A DNA stretch of 64,000 nucleotides, from positions 682,001 to 746,000 of the forward strand of contig NZ_JAECMS010000002.1 in NCBI RefSeq assembly GCF_016827595.1, read 5' to 3'. Below are positions 17,439-27,046 of this stretch, one piece after another. The notes under the pieces are model-generated. The model saw only the letters and a program-made list of their open reading frames with translations. It was not told the DNA's origin and ran no database searches. Positions within the stretch are counted from its first letter, which is position 1, and each line of letters begins with the position of its first letter. Made by a program: the position numbers and the translations under genes. This DNA is from Luteirhabdus pelagi (GTDB lineage Bacteria > Bacteroidota > Bacteroidia > Flavobacteriales > Flavobacteriaceae).

Positions 17439-18020
17439 TTACGTAAAAAGTTCCTGAATGTTCGAGGTGAAAAGTTTTACGGCGATGGCCAATAAAATCA
17501 CTCCGAAAATCTTCTCGATAATCGCAATTCCGTTCTTCCCTAAGATATTCTGAAGCCGCGAAGAAGTCTTCAACACGATAAACACCACCACAATATTTAT
17601 GATAATGGCTACAATGATGTTTTCCATTTCATATTCTGCTCGTAGCGAAAGCAAGGTCGTTAAGCTTCCAGGTCCGGCTACAATCGGAAAGGCAATAGGG
17701 AAAACGGTTGCCATATCTCTACCCCCTTCTTTCTCCTTAAAAAGCGTGACGCCCAAAATCATTTCCAACGCAATAAAGAATAGAATAAAGGCTCCCGCCA
17801 CGGCAAATTCGTTCACATTAATACCGATAAGCTTCAGGATTTCTTCCCCTAGAAAAAGGAAAAACACCATTACGACAGCCGCGATAATAGAGGCTCTTCC
17901 ACTTTTGATCTTCTTCGCTTTTTCGCGTAATGAGATAATGACTGGGATACTTCCGATGATGTCGATTACCGCAAATAAAACCATTGTTGCGGTCAAGATT
18001 TCCTTGGTGATAAAGTTCAT
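17439..18020 (-). CDS. MarC-family integral membrane protein
   Basis: The 193-residue protein has six hydrophobic helices with the MarC pattern: an early FAVIDIIGSIPVIISL and a mid-protein FPIAFPIVAGPGSLTTLLSL. The family was once tied to multiple-antibiotic resistance, but that has not held up and its substrate is unknown. I use the Met at 18,020 (MNFITKEIL); the alternative at 18,044 adds eight polar residues. The small membrane gene follows closely. Confidence 0.85.
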   Translation of the reverse strand: MNFITKEILTATMVLFAVIDIIGSIPVIISLREKAKKIKSGRASIIAAVVMVFFLFLGEEILKLIGINVNEFAVAGAFILFFIALEMILGVTLFKEKEGGRDMATVFPIAFPIVAGPGSLTTLLSLRAEYEMENIIVAIIINIVVVFIVLKTSSRLQNILGKNGIAIIEKIFGVILLAIAVKLFTSNIQELFT

Positions 18021-18108
18021 AGCGTCACTTTTTTCAGCCGGCAAAAGTACTACATATCACCACTTTTTTGGTAGGGGTGTCATGTTAATTTATTGTCAAT
18101 ATTTTCAA

Positions 18109-18137
18109 TTGAAAAATTGTGCTATCCTGTATCTTTG
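18109..18137 (+). promoter_or_regulatory. Promoter of the DUF3109 gene, exact consensus
   Basis: TTG (18,109-18,111), an 18-base spacer and TATCTTTG (18,130-18,137) match the Bacteroidota consensus completely. The ATG at 18,143 begins only five bases after the -7 box, so the message would have almost no leader. Confidence 0.75.
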
Positions 18138-18142
18138 TCGGC

Positions 18143-18706
18143 ATGTTTCAATTGGGAAAAACGATCGTTTCAGAAGACATCCTCGAAAAGGATTTTGTAT
18201 GCAATCTTGCTGCCTGCAAGGGAGCATGCTGTATTGAAGGGGAAGCAGGAGCGCCGGTTTCAAAAGAAGAGACCGGCATACTTAAAAAGAACTACGAAGC
18301 CATCAAGCCTTTTCTGCGTAAGGAAGGAATTGAGGCGATTGAAGCACAGGGAGCCTTTATCAAAACCGATTTGGGCGAATTGGAAACCCCTTTGGTAAAC
18401 GGCGAGGAATGTGCATACGTAACCTTCACCGAAACAGGAACGGCAAGTTGTGGCATTGAAGATGCCTTTAATGCTGGTGCGGTGGATTTCCGAAAGCCGG
18501 TCTCTTGTCATTTGTACCCCGTCCGCATTCAGGACTATAGCGAATTCGCTGCTGTGAATTATCATCGTTGGCCTATATGCGACGATGCCTGTGTGCTGGG
18601 GAAAGAGCTGCAGGTACCGATCTACAAATTCGTAAAGGATGCCCTTATCCGTAAGTTCGGTGAAAACTGGTATGCCGAGCTCGAAAAAGTAGCGGCAGAT
18701 TATTAA
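18143..18706 (+). CDS. DUF3109 cysteine-rich protein, probable metal-cluster binder
   Basis: This 187-residue cytoplasmic protein is marked by conserved cysteines: CNLAACKGACC near residue 20-30, then Cys in NGEECAY, ASCGIED, VSCHLYP and ICDDACVLG. The pattern is that of DUF3109, related to YkgJ-type Fe/Zn cluster proteins; no reaction is known. An ATG at 18,119 is in frame but lies upstream of the -7 box of the only good promoter, so I take 18,143 (MFQLGKTI). The following gene has its own upstream region. Confidence 0.85.
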   Translation: MFQLGKTIVSEDILEKDFVCNLAACKGACCIEGEAGAPVSKEETGILKKNYEAIKPFLRKEGIEAIEAQGAFIKTDLGELETPLVNGEECAYVTFTETGTASCGIEDAFNAGAVDFRKPVSCHLYPVRIQDYSEFAAVNYHRWPICDDACVLGKELQVPIYKFVKDALIRKFGENWYAELEKVAADY

Positions 18707-18803
18707 AATCCTAATCTCTTTAAAACCACCTATTCGGGTAATTGGTTAATTGATTGGTTATCACTATCTTGGTGTCACCAATAAATCAATTAAATATTAA
18801 ACC

Positions 18804-19406
18804 ATGAAAAAAGCAATGCTTTTCGCAGCGGGTATTTTATTACTCATAGGCTGCAAGGATAATCCCGTAAGTGAAAAAATTAAAGAAACCAAGCAAAACG
18901 TTTCCAACACTTCGAATGTAGTGAAGGAGATGAATAAAATGGGCGACGATATCAAGGAGCTTCAGGAAATGGAGCCCTTAACGAATGAAGAACTCAAGGA
19001 CTGGCTACCAGATGAAGTGGACGGTATGAAGCGAACCTCCTTTCGAGCGGGTCAAGTTTCGTATTTAAAAATGGGCTCTATTGAAGCCAAGTATGCAACG
19101 GAAGATAAAACCAAACAGTTTGAAATTAGCGTTATGGATGGCGCCGGACAAATGGGTGCGAGTGCCACGGCAGGAATTCGGATGATGCTATCGCAGGATT
19201 TTGAAGAGGAAGACGAATACAAAACACGTCGAACCGTAAAACATGACGGGCAAAAAGCAATCGAGGAATATCGCAAAGGAGATAACAATAGCGAAATTCA
19301 ATATTTACACGACAACCGATTCTTTATCCGCGCTAAAGGAACAAATATGGATATAGAGGAAACCTGGGATGCTATCGAGGAGATGGATGTGGACGACTTA
19401 GGATAA
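18804..19406 (+). CDS. Putative lipoprotein of unknown function
   Basis: The 200-residue protein has a lipoprotein signal (KKAMLFAAGILLLIGC, Cys at 17) followed by a charged helical segment (about 25-60, VSEKIKETKQNVSNTSNVVKE) that could form a coiled coil. The rest looks like an alpha/beta domain (LPDEVDGMKRTSF, YATEDKTKQFEISVMDG). I do not recognise a named family. It is followed by a strong terminator, so it is probably a single-gene unit. Confidence 0.7.
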   Translation: MKKAMLFAAGILLLIGCKDNPVSEKIKETKQNVSNTSNVVKEMNKMGDDIKELQEMEPLTNEELKDWLPDEVDGMKRTSFRAGQVSYLKMGSIEAKYATEDKTKQFEISVMDGAGQMGASATAGIRMMLSQDFEEEDEYKTRRTVKHDGQKAIEEYRKGDNNSEIQYLHDNRFFIRAKGTNMDIEETWDAIEEMDVDDLG

Positions 19407-19427
19407 AATAGCCGTAAACTTTATACT

Positions 19428-19468
19428 GAAACCGAAATTCTTTTTTAAGGATTTCGGTTTTATTTTTT
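19428..19468 (+). terminator. Intrinsic terminator after the lipoprotein gene
   Basis: AACCGAAAT and ATTTCGGTT pair around a T/A-rich loop, and the second arm runs into TTATTTTTTT. Confidence 0.85.
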
Positions 19469-19492
19469 TGTACACTTTTGATAACATTTTGG

Positions 19493-19670
19493 TTTGAAAG
19501 TTTCAAAATTGAAGCGTTGTGCAGACTTTTTTCAGTAGGTTAGATGAGTGGTTAAGATGCCGTGATACAATTTTTATTTTTGGTTCGTGATTGAAGAAGT
19601 AGGCTCTACTGAATTTATGTTAATATCAATAATATCAAGGTCTTGTAAAGATATTTCAGTTAACTGAAAT
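19493..19670. promoter_or_regulatory. Long nrdB upstream region with two palindromes
   Basis: The 345 bases between the terminator and nrdB hold no gene. They contain TTTGAAA-g-TTTCAAA (19,493-19,507) and a perfect 18-bp palindrome, ATTTCAGT-TAACTGAAAT (19,653-19,670), 144 bp before the nrdB ATG. The latter has the size of a dimeric repressor or activator site. No classical NrdR box was recognised. CATATTTG at about 19,750 is a one-mismatch -7 box. Confidence 0.5.
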
Positions 19671-19813
19671 ACGTTGTTTTCACCTTCATGTTAAAAACTT
19701 TGTTGAAAACCAACAAGCGATTTTACGATTAAAAGTGAATTAAATCTTCATATTTGTTAGTCCCTAGTTTTTGTAAACTTTTTCACTTTTTAGCAACCAA
19801 AAATTTCATAAAA

Positions 19814-20791
19814 ATGAGCGCTGTAGAACCCATCTTGCAAGAAAATAAAGACCGATTTGTAATCTTTCCAATTCAACATCACGACATATGGGATTGGTAC
19901 AAAAAAAGTGAGGCGAGTTTCTGGACAGCCGAGGAAATTGATCTACACCAAGATTTAACCGACTGGAACGATAAGTTAAACGACGATGAAAAATACTTTA
20001 TCAAACATATTCTGGCATTCTTTGCCGCAAGTGATGGTATCGTAAATGAAAACCTAGCTGAAAACTTCGTGAATGAAGTACAGTATAGTGAAGCCAAGTT
20101 TTTCTATGGTTTTCAGATTATGATGGAAAACATTCATAGTGAAACCTATTCGCTGCTTATCGATACCTATGTGAAGGATGAAAAGGAAAAGAACACTTTG
20201 TTTCAGGCCATCGAGAATTTTCCAGCCATTAAGAAAAAAGCCGATTGGGCATTGAAATGGATTGAAAGTCCGAGTTTCGCCGAGCGCTTAATGGCATTCG
20301 CTGCGGTAGAGGGAATTTTCTTCTCCGGTGCTTTCTGTTCTATCTTTTGGTTGAAGAAAAGAGGCCTAATGCCTGGACTGACGTTCAGTAACGAGTTGAT
20401 TTCCCGTGATGAAGGCATGCACTGCGATTTTGCCGTACACCTTCACAACAACCACTTGGTGAACAAGGTTTCAAAAGAGCGCATTCGTGAAATCATCGTC
20501 GATGCATTGAATATTGAACGCGAGTTCATCACCGAATCCCTTCCGGTAAGCCTTATTGGAATGAATGCCAAATTGATGACGCAGTACTTGGAGTTCGTCA
20601 CCGACCGTCTATTGGTTGAATTGGAATGCGAAAAGGAATACAATGCTACCAATCCGTTCGACTTTATGGATATGATTTCGCTTCAAGGAAAAACAAACTT
20701 CTTTGAAAAGCGCGTATCCGAATACCAAAAAGCCGGCGTGACCAACAAAGACAAGGATTCCAATAAAATTAGCTTCGACGCGGATTTTTAA
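19814..20791 (+). CDS. nrdB: Class Ia ribonucleotide reductase, small (R2) subunit
   Basis: NrdB carries the diiron-tyrosyl radical used by NrdA to reduce ribonucleotides. In the 325-residue protein the metal and radical residues are visible: E105 and H108 in MMENIHSE, the radical Tyr112 four residues later, and the second E-x-x-H in RDEGMHCDF. The presence of Tyr at this site and the [12 protein letters not shown] context point to the eukaryote-like class Ia type. The ATG at 19,814 (MSAVEPIL) is used; an upstream frame from 19,754 adds 20 residues unlike the family. nrdA follows after 78 bp. Confidence 0.96.
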   Translation: MSAVEPILQENKDRFVIFPIQHHDIWDWYKKSEASFWTAEEIDLHQDLTDWNDKLNDDEKYFIKHILAFFAASDGIVNENLAENFVNEVQYSEAKFFYGFQIMMENIHSETYSLLIDTYVKDEKEKNTLFQAIENFPAIKKKADWALKWIESPSFAERLMAFAAVEGIFFSGAFCSIFWLKKRGLMPGLTFSNELISRDEGMHCDFAVHLHNNHLVNKVSKERIREIIVDALNIEREFITESLPVSLIGMNAKLMTQYLEFVTDRLLVELECEKEYNATNPFDFMDMISLQGKTNFFEKRVSEYQKAGVTNKDKDSNKISFDADF

Positions 20792-20869
20792 TCAGCCGAC
20801 AATTTCAGCTTATTGCGTAAAGCATACCGCTTATAGCGTTCAAATACTAACCTCATTAAATAAAAACCT

Positions 20870-23305
20870 ATGAATGTAGTCAAAAGAGACGGTCGCCAGG
20901 AACCCGTCATGTTCGATAAAATTACAGCCCGTGTCCGTAAACTGTGTTATGGCCTTAACGAATTGGTAGATCCCGTAAAAGTGGCCATGCGTGTTATTGA
21001 AGGGCTTTACGATGGCGTTACCACCAGCGAACTCGATAATTTAGCTGCCGAAACCGCTGCAACCATGACTACTTCGCATCCCGATTACGCACGATTGGCG
21101 GCGCGAATCTCTGTCTCCAACCTACATAAAAACACCAAGAAGACTTTTTCAGAGGTCATGACCGACCTGTATGAATACGTCAACCCTCGAACTGGAAACA
21201 AAGCACCGTTGCTTAGCGATGAGGTGTATGAAGTAATTCAAAAGCATGCCGATGAACTCGATAGCATGATCATCTACAATCGCGATTTTGGCTACGACTA
21301 CTTCGGTTTTAAAACCTTGGAACGTTCTTATTTGTTAAAATTGAATGGGAAAATTGCAGAACGTCCACAGCACATGTTAATGCGCGTTTCGGTGGGTATT
21401 CACATGGACGATATCGCTTCGGTTAAGGAAACCTACGAATTGATGTCGAAGAAATACTTCACCCATGCTACGCCAACCCTTTTCAACAGTGGTACACCAC
21501 GACCTCAGATGTCATCGTGCTTCCTGTTAACTATGAAGGATGATAGCATTGAAGGTATTTACGATACGCTGAAGCAAACTGCCCAGATTTCACAATCGGC
21601 GGGAGGTATCGGGCTTTCTATCCATAATGTTCGTGCCACCGGATCCTACATTGCCGGTACCAATGGTACTTCCAACGGAATTGTACCGATGCTCCGCGTA
21701 TTCAACGATACGGCTCGCTATGTTGACCAGGGTGGAGGTAAGCGAAAAGGTTCGTTTGCAATTTATGTTGAACCATGGCATGCCGATATTTTCGACTTCC
21801 TCGATTTGAAGAAAAACCACGGAAAGGAAGAAATGCGCGCTCGCGATTTGTTTTATGCCATGTGGCTTCCAGATCTTTTTATGAAGCGCGTTCAGGAAGA
21901 TGGGCAATGGACGTTGATGTGTCCACACGAATGCCCAGGTTTGTACGATACGCATAGCGAAGAATTTGAGGCGTTATACGAAAAGTACGAAGCGGAAAAC
22001 AAAGGTCGTAAGACCATCAAGGCACGCGAGCTTTGGGAAAAAATCCTCGAATCGCAGATTGAAACCGGAACGCCATATATGTTGTATAAAGATGCTGCCA
22101 ACCGAAAAAGCAATCAGCAGAATCTTGGGGTAATCCGTTCCTCTAACTTGTGTACGGAGATTTTGGAATACACTTCGGAAGATGAAGTAGCTGTTTGTAA
22201 TCTGGCTTCCATCGCCTTACCGATGTTTGTGAAGAATGGCGAGTTCGACCATAAGGAATTGTTCCGAGTAACGAAGCGAGTAACCAAGAACCTGAATAAG
22301 GTCATCGACCGAAACTACTATCCTGTGAAAGAGGCCGAAAATTCGAATTTCCGTCACCGTCCGGTGGGACTTGGCATTCAAGGCTTGGCCGATGCTTTTA
22401 TCATGCTTCGTATGCCGTTTACTAGCGATGAGGCGAAAAAGCTGAATCAGGATATTTTTGAAACGCTTTATTATGCTGCCGTAACCGCTTCCATGGAGGA
22501 GGCAAAAGCCGATGGACCATACCAGTCGTATGAAGGTTCGCCGATTTCCGAAGGGAAATTCCAACATAACCTGTGGGGTATCAAGGATGAAGAATTAAGC
22601 GGTCGATGGGATTGGGGAAAGCTGCGAAAGCAGGTTAAAAAACATGGGGTTCGGAACTCCTTGTTGGTAGCACCGATGCCTACGGCTTCCACCTCTCAGA
22701 TTTTAGGAAATAACGAAGCTTTTGAACCGTATACTTCCAATATTTACACAAGACGTGTACTGTCCGGTGAATTCATCGTAGTGAACAAGCATTTGTTGGA
22801 GGATTTGGTTGAATTAGACCTTTGGAACGATGATGTGAAGGAAGAGATTATGCAGGCGAACGGCTCCATTCAGGATGTGGATGTCATTCCACAGGATTTG
22901 AAGGAATTATATAAAACTGTTTGGGAACTTAGTATGAAGGATATCATCGATATGTCGCGTCACCGTGGCTACTTTATCGACCAATCGCAATCGCTGAACC
23001 TATTTATGGAAAACGCAAACTACGCGAAGTTAACGTCTATGCATTTCTATGCCTGGAAGAATGGTTTGAAGACGGGTATGTACTACTTACGTACGAAGAG
23101 TGCGGTAGATGCCATTAAGTTCACCTTAAATAATGATAAAAAGAAACAGCCTGTAGCGGCTACCTCTTCAAGCGCTGCCGAAACGGAAGTTGAGGCGGTA
23201 AAAGCCGATACCAATAAGCCGTTAACGCCACAGGAATTGCGTGAGATGTTGGCCAAATCGCGTACGGCAGATGAAGATGATGATTGTTTAATGTGCGGTT
23301 CATAA
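20870..23305 (+). CDS. nrdA: Class Ia ribonucleotide reductase, large (R1) subunit
   Basis: The 811-residue catalytic subunit has an N-terminal ATP-cone (about 1-90, [20 protein letters not shown]) for allosteric activity control, followed by the ten-stranded barrel. The active-site residues are in [12 protein letters not shown] (substrate Cys), NLCTEILEY (N, radical Cys and E) and [11 protein letters not shown] (second redox Cys). The C-terminal tail ends DDDCLMCGS, the CxxC that relays electrons from thioredoxin or glutaredoxin. A low-complexity A/E/T linker precedes the tail. It forms an operon with nrdB. Confidence 0.97.
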   Translation: MNVVKRDGRQEPVMFDKITARVRKLCYGLNELVDPVKVAMRVIEGLYDGVTTSELDNLAAETAATMTTSHPDYARLAARISVSNLHKNTKKTFSEVMTDLYEYVNPRTGNKAPLLSDEVYEVIQKHADELDSMIIYNRDFGYDYFGFKTLERSYLLKLNGKIAERPQHMLMRVSVGIHMDDIASVKETYELMSKKYFTHATPTLFNSGTPRPQMSSCFLLTMKDDSIEGIYDTLKQTAQISQSAGGIGLSIHNVRATGSYIAGTNGTSNGIVPMLRVFNDTARYVDQGGGKRKGSFAIYVEPWHADIFDFLDLKKNHGKEEMRARDLFYAMWLPDLFMKRVQEDGQWTLMCPHECPGLYDTHSEEFEALYEKYEAENKGRKTIKARELWEKILESQIETGTPYMLYKDAANRKSNQQNLGVIRSSNLCTEILEYTSEDEVAVCNLASIALPMFVKNGEFDHKELFRVTKRVTKNLNKVIDRNYYPVKEAENSNFRHRPVGLGIQGLADAFIMLRMPFTSDEAKKLNQDIFETLYYAAVTASMEEAKADGPYQSYEGSPISEGKFQHNLWGIKDEELSGRWDWGKLRKQVKKHGVRNSLLVAPMPTASTSQILGNNEAFEPYTSNIYTRRVLSGEFIVVNKHLLEDLVELDLWNDDVKEEIMQANGSIQDVDVIPQDLKELYKTVWELSMKDIIDMSRHRGYFIDQSQSLNLFMENANYAKLTSMHFYAWKNGLKTGMYYLRTKSAVDAIKFTLNNDKKKQPVAATSSSAAETEVEAVKADTNKPLTPQELREMLAKSRTADEDDDCLMCGS

Positions 23306-23331
23306 CCGACATTGTTTTTAGTGTTAATTTC

Positions 23332-23363
23332 AAAAAAAGGAGGATTTCGGTCTTCCTTTTTTG
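23332..23363 (+). terminator. Intrinsic terminator after nrdA
   Basis: AAAAAAGGAGGA and TCTTCCTTTTTT form a 12-bp stem with one mismatch and a 6-nt loop (TTTCGG). Confidence 0.75.
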
Positions 23364-23398
23364 CGTAGAAAAAGTATCTTTCCGCTTTTCAACTACAT

Positions 23399-23899
23399 AT
23401 GGATACACTTCAACTAACCGAATCGACCTGTTCGGCATGTCAGGCTACCATGGAAGAAGGTCAAATTTTTTGTAACGACTGCGGCTACCCACAAAATGGT
23501 ACGGAGGATCAAAAATCATCCTTTCATGCAAAACGGGTTATGAAACGGAGACAGGGTGACGAAGCTCAGAAACGAATACGTTTTGCCCGAAACAGCCTAT
23601 ATGTAATTGCCGGTTTTTCATTCCTCTACGGTCTGTTTCACTTCTTCGTGAACGATGATATGGCTACGCTAGTCAGCTCCGGCATCTTGGCTATTATCTA
23701 TTTGGCCTTGGGATATTGGAGCCAGCAGAAGCCATTGATAGCGCTCGTATTGGGGCTATTGGTATATCTTACCTTAATTACGATTGGGGTTGTACTTGGG
23801 GGTGAGCCTATCTATCGCGGTATCATTATTAAGGTCATAATCATTGCCTATTTGGCAAAAGGCATCAATTCTGCTCTACAACTCAGAAATTTGAAGTAA
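23399..23899 (+). CDS. Zinc-ribbon membrane protein
   Basis: The 166-residue protein begins with a CxxC-x(n)-CxxC zinc ribbon (CSACQATMEEG, FCNDCGYP; residues about 11-29), a charged linker (MKRRQGDEAQKRIRFAR) and about four membrane helices from residue 60. The layout is that of zinc-ribbon membrane proteins of unknown function. It lies three bases before a CPBP protease gene that also starts with a zinc ribbon, so both probably work together at the membrane. Confidence 0.7.
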   Translation: MDTLQLTESTCSACQATMEEGQIFCNDCGYPQNGTEDQKSSFHAKRVMKRRQGDEAQKRIRFARNSLYVIAGFSFLYGLFHFFVNDDMATLVSSGILAIIYLALGYWSQQKPLIALVLGLLVYLTLITIGVVLGGEPIYRGIIIKVIIIAYLAKGINSALQLRNLK

Positions 23900-23902
23900 A
23901 TA

Positions 23903-24667
23903 GTGGAGCCCGAATTTACTTGCAAGCGTTGTGGCGGTCCATTAAAGGAAACCGATCGCTATTGTGGCGCCTGTGGGCGGCCGGCATCAATAAAAGCAGG
24001 GAATACGGATATGAGAAGCGTACAGCTGGTAATTGCTTTTTATATCACCTTTCTGGTATATGCCATGGTTTCATATTTTATATATGAAGAAAGCGTGACC
24101 TTGCTAAAAGAACTTCTACTTGAAGGCGTTTTTGTTTTACTTACCGTTGGCTTTTGCTTTTTCGATTTTCGAGGGATTGTCAGTTTGTATAGAATAACGA
24201 CGATTCATTGGCGGAACCTCCTCTTCAGTTTGCTATTCCCTGTCTTCTCTGCCGTAGTGGTGTATTACGGAATGGATTGGCTAGACCAACTCTTGTTTCA
24301 GGAGGAATACAATGTGTTTTACGACTATATCGCGTACGATCATTCGTTCTTATGGGCATTCTTTTTTATATGCTTTATCGCGCCGGTATTCGAGGAGTTG
24401 GCCTTTCGTGGGTTTTTATTCAACCAGTTGAAGCATGTTGCCAACACAAATGTTACGATCATCGCCACGGCCTTTATTTTTGCCCTGGTTCACTTTTCCT
24501 TGCTTTCTATTTTATGGATTTTCCCTTTCGGCTTGGTATTGGGATATCTTCGTCACCGTTACAACACATTATGGTTAGGAATGATCGTGCATTTCATTCA
24601 TAATTTCATCGTATTGCTTCTGGATTTCTACTATTTCGGGTTTGGCTGGGAAGATTTCCTGATATAA
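23903..24667 (+). CDS. CPBP-family intramembrane metalloprotease with N-terminal zinc ribbon
   Basis: The 254-residue protein starts at a GTG three bases after the preceding stop; the next ATG would cut off the first CxxC. A zinc ribbon (CKRCGGP, YCGACGRP) precedes six or so membrane helices. The CPBP/CAAX-protease motifs are complete: EELAFRGFLF (about residues 165-174, E-E-x3-R), ALVHFSLLS and IVHFIHN supply the zinc-binding and catalytic positions. Family members process prenylated or membrane peptides, often for bacteriocin immunity, but here no bacteriocin gene is seen. Confidence 0.85.
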   Translation: MEPEFTCKRCGGPLKETDRYCGACGRPASIKAGNTDMRSVQLVIAFYITFLVYAMVSYFIYEESVTLLKELLLEGVFVLLTVGFCFFDFRGIVSLYRITTIHWRNLLFSLLFPVFSAVVVYYGMDWLDQLLFQEEYNVFYDYIAYDHSFLWAFFFICFIAPVFEELAFRGFLFNQLKHVANTNVTIIATAFIFALVHFSLLSILWIFPFGLVLGYLRHRYNTLWLGMIVHFIHNFIVLLLDFYYFGFGWEDFLI

Positions 24668-24699
24668 AAAATCCCTTTCTCATAGGAAAAAGGGATTTT
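24668..24699. terminator. Bidirectional terminator between CPBP and PiT genes
   Basis: AAAATCCCTTT and AAAGGGATTTT form an 11-bp stem whose A/T flanks give a U-run in both directions, serving both converging genes. Confidence 0.9.
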
Positions 24700-24723
24700 C
24701 AAAACTAAAACTAGTGGTGCTTA

Positions 24724-26970
24724 TTACACCTTTTTATAACTTCTGTAATACTCTTCCATCAAATTAGTTAGAGCAGTAACGAGATCTTTTGTTTCCAAAA
24801 GTAAACTGAAGTAGAGCGTTGTATTTTTTGGGCTCGATTCTTCATCTCTCGTACGTTCGATTTGCTTTTCAATCTTTTCTGAAACGAATTTGAAAAGCTC
24901 CGCTTTCTTCTCTAGGATCATGCTTACTTTTTCAATTTCACGATTCGAGAAAATCTCTTCGATTTCTTTCAGTAAGGACTCCAAGGAATTGTCGATTTCT
25001 TGAAGATCTTTGATCTGGTTGAAGCGAAGCGCTTTATGATTGTTGTTTACATGTTTGTAGCTTGCCTTCGCAATATATTCCAACGATTGGGTAACATCGG
25101 TTAGATATCCTAATACAATGATGTAGAAATTACTACCACGTACACTAGTTTCATCAAGATTCTTAATAAAATAGAAGATATGGCTTCGCAATTCTTCCAC
25201 TTCATCATCCAATTTTTTCACACCTTTCTTGCTCTTTTTAAGCTTCTTGGTGTCCTGCTTTGCTAATCCACGAAGCATATCGGTATAAATCTTATTCGTG
25301 CGTTTCACCACATTTGCGATGGTATCGGCACTTTCCTCGATAATACCTTGCACGGTATTGCTTTCTGCTTTTTTAAGTTTATCTGGATTCGTAATAGCGC
25401 GATCACGATTCTTGTGAACGAAGAAGTTTCGAATTAAAAGAAGGATTGCCAGAAGCAATAACACGGGAATCATTACCCGACTGTTCCAATTGATAAGGAA
25501 TGCCAAGGTTCCCGCCGCTACGAAAGCACTAAAGGCTGTAAAGAACCATCCTCCAATGACGTTTAGAACCCCTGCCACGCGATATACGGCACTTTCCCGT
25601 CCCCAAGCACGATCGGCAAGCGAGGTACCCATAGCGACCATAAAGGTTACGTAGGTTGTCGATAACGGTAGCTTCATGGACGTAGCGATAGAGATTAGCA
25701 CCCCTGCAACCATTAGGTTAATGGATGCTCGAATCATATCGAAGGCCGGAAGCTCATATGACTTCGATTTAGTAGCCAAGGCTACAACCGGTTTTTCGAA
25801 GCGGGAATCTACCGTGTCTACAGTTTTATTTGGAAGCACAGTGCCAAAGAAAGCCGCAAGTCGAGTACTACCTTTAACAATAAGCCTTGAGAGCATATTG
25901 GGTTGAAACTTTTCATGGCCATCGCCCTGACGCGATAAACCAATTTCAGTATCTGCAACAGTTCGAGCCTTTTTTGAAAACCATAGCGTTAATACCATCA
26001 CACCTCCGGCAATAAATAGCAATAAGGGTTCTGCAGGTACTTTTTGTGCTAATACATTCATCGAAAACTCTGACGCTCCCATGCCTGAAGCAATCCAGGC
26101 TTCATAGGAGTGATAGGCGGCCATCGGTACCCCGATAAAGTTTACCAAATCGTTCCCCGAAAACGCTAATGCAAGACCGAAGGTTCCCATACCAATTACG
26201 AAGATGAGAATACTCTTTTTGAATATTTTCATAAAGGCGAAAGAGAAGATCGTCCAAAACAGGAAACTTCCAATAATGATCATTAGTTCGTTTCCTTCCA
26301 TAACATCTTTAAAGTCGCCGTAATACGGTGTTCCCTTAAGACCTTTCATAAAGATAAAATAGCCGATAGCGGCTAAAGCAATACCTCCGAAGATAGCACC
26401 GAAGTTTTTTATCTTTTCTTCATAGTGAAAGGTGAAGACAAGTCGTGAAAGCCATTGTACTAAAGCTCCCACAGTAAATGCAATTCCCACCGAGAGCAGT
26501 ATGCCGAGTATAATTTCAGTGGCCTTGGCGGTATTGATATAGTTTGTAAGATCGGCCCACGTTTCGGTTTGCGACTGACCGATTTTGATCATCGACATCA
26601 CCACGGCAGCCCCCAATAGTTCAAACACTATGGAAACAGTAGTAGAGGTTGGCAATCCTAGGGTGTTGAAGAAATCCAATAACAATATATCGGTTATCAT
26701 TACCGCCATAAAAATGACCATGATTTCTTCAAAGTAAAATTGACCCGGAACGAATATTCCCTTTCGGGCAACCTCCATCATTCCGCTGGAAAACACGGCT
26801 CCGATAAAGATTCCCAAGCTAGCAATAATCATAATGCTTTTGAAGGAAATCGCCTTCGAACCAATCGCTGAATTCAAGAAGTTAACAGCATCGTTGCTAA
26901 CGCCAACAACAAGATCGGCAATAGCAAGAACTGCTAAGGCGATAAGCATAAAAAGATAAAAGTTTTCCAT
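24724..26970 (-). CDS. PiT-family inorganic phosphate transporter with C-terminal PhoU-like region
   Basis: The 748-residue protein is a low-affinity, ion-coupled phosphate permease. The two PiT signature repeats are visible: GVSNDAVNFLNSAIGSKA (about 23-40) and ALAFSGNDLVNFIGVP (about 263-278), with further D-x-x-N and SLPTST-like segments (LGLPTSTTVS). About twelve membrane helices end near residue 525. The last 200 residues (VKRTNKIYTDMLRG onward) are helical and charged and resemble a PhoU/DUF47 regulatory domain that is a separate protein in other phyla. It lies 76 bp downstream of the porin gene and is likely transcribed with it. Confidence 0.92.
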   Translation of the reverse strand: MENFYLFMLIALAVLAIADLVVGVSNDAVNFLNSAIGSKAISFKSIMIIASLGIFIGAVFSSGMMEVARKGIFVPGQFYFEEIMVIFMAVMITDILLLDFFNTLGLPTSTTVSIVFELLGAAVVMSMIKIGQSQTETWADLTNYINTAKATEIILGILLSVGIAFTVGALVQWLSRLVFTFHYEEKIKNFGAIFGGIALAAIGYFIFMKGLKGTPYYGDFKDVMEGNELMIIIGSFLFWTIFSFAFMKIFKKSILIFVIGMGTFGLALAFSGNDLVNFIGVPMAAYHSYEAWIASGMGASEFSMNVLAQKVPAEPLLLFIAGGVMVLTLWFSKKARTVADTEIGLSRQGDGHEKFQPNMLSRLIVKGSTRLAAFFGTVLPNKTVDTVDSRFEKPVVALATKSKSYELPAFDMIRASINLMVAGVLISIATSMKLPLSTTYVTFMVAMGTSLADRAWGRESAVYRVAGVLNVIGGWFFTAFSAFVAAGTLAFLINWNSRVMIPVLLLLAILLLIRNFFVHKNRDRAITNPDKLKKAESNTVQGIIEESADTIANVVKRTNKIYTDMLRGLAKQDTKKLKKSKKGVKKLDDEVEELRSHIFYFIKNLDETSVRGSNFYIIVLGYLTDVTQSLEYIAKASYKHVNNNHKALRFNQIKDLQEIDNSLESLLKEIEEIFSNREIEKVSMILEKKAELFKFVSEKIEKQIERTRDEESSPKNTTLYFSLLLETKDLVTALTNLMEEYYRSYKKV

Positions 26971-27046
26971 GTTTAGTGTCTCTTAAAGTGGTGCAAATTT
27001 CTCAATTAAATAGAGCATCATTGTTACCAAATTGTTATGATAATTT

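Noticed and set aside
19469-19813. NrdR box upstream of nrdB
   Set aside because: No pair of sites resembling the NrdR consensus was found; only unrelated palindromes are present.
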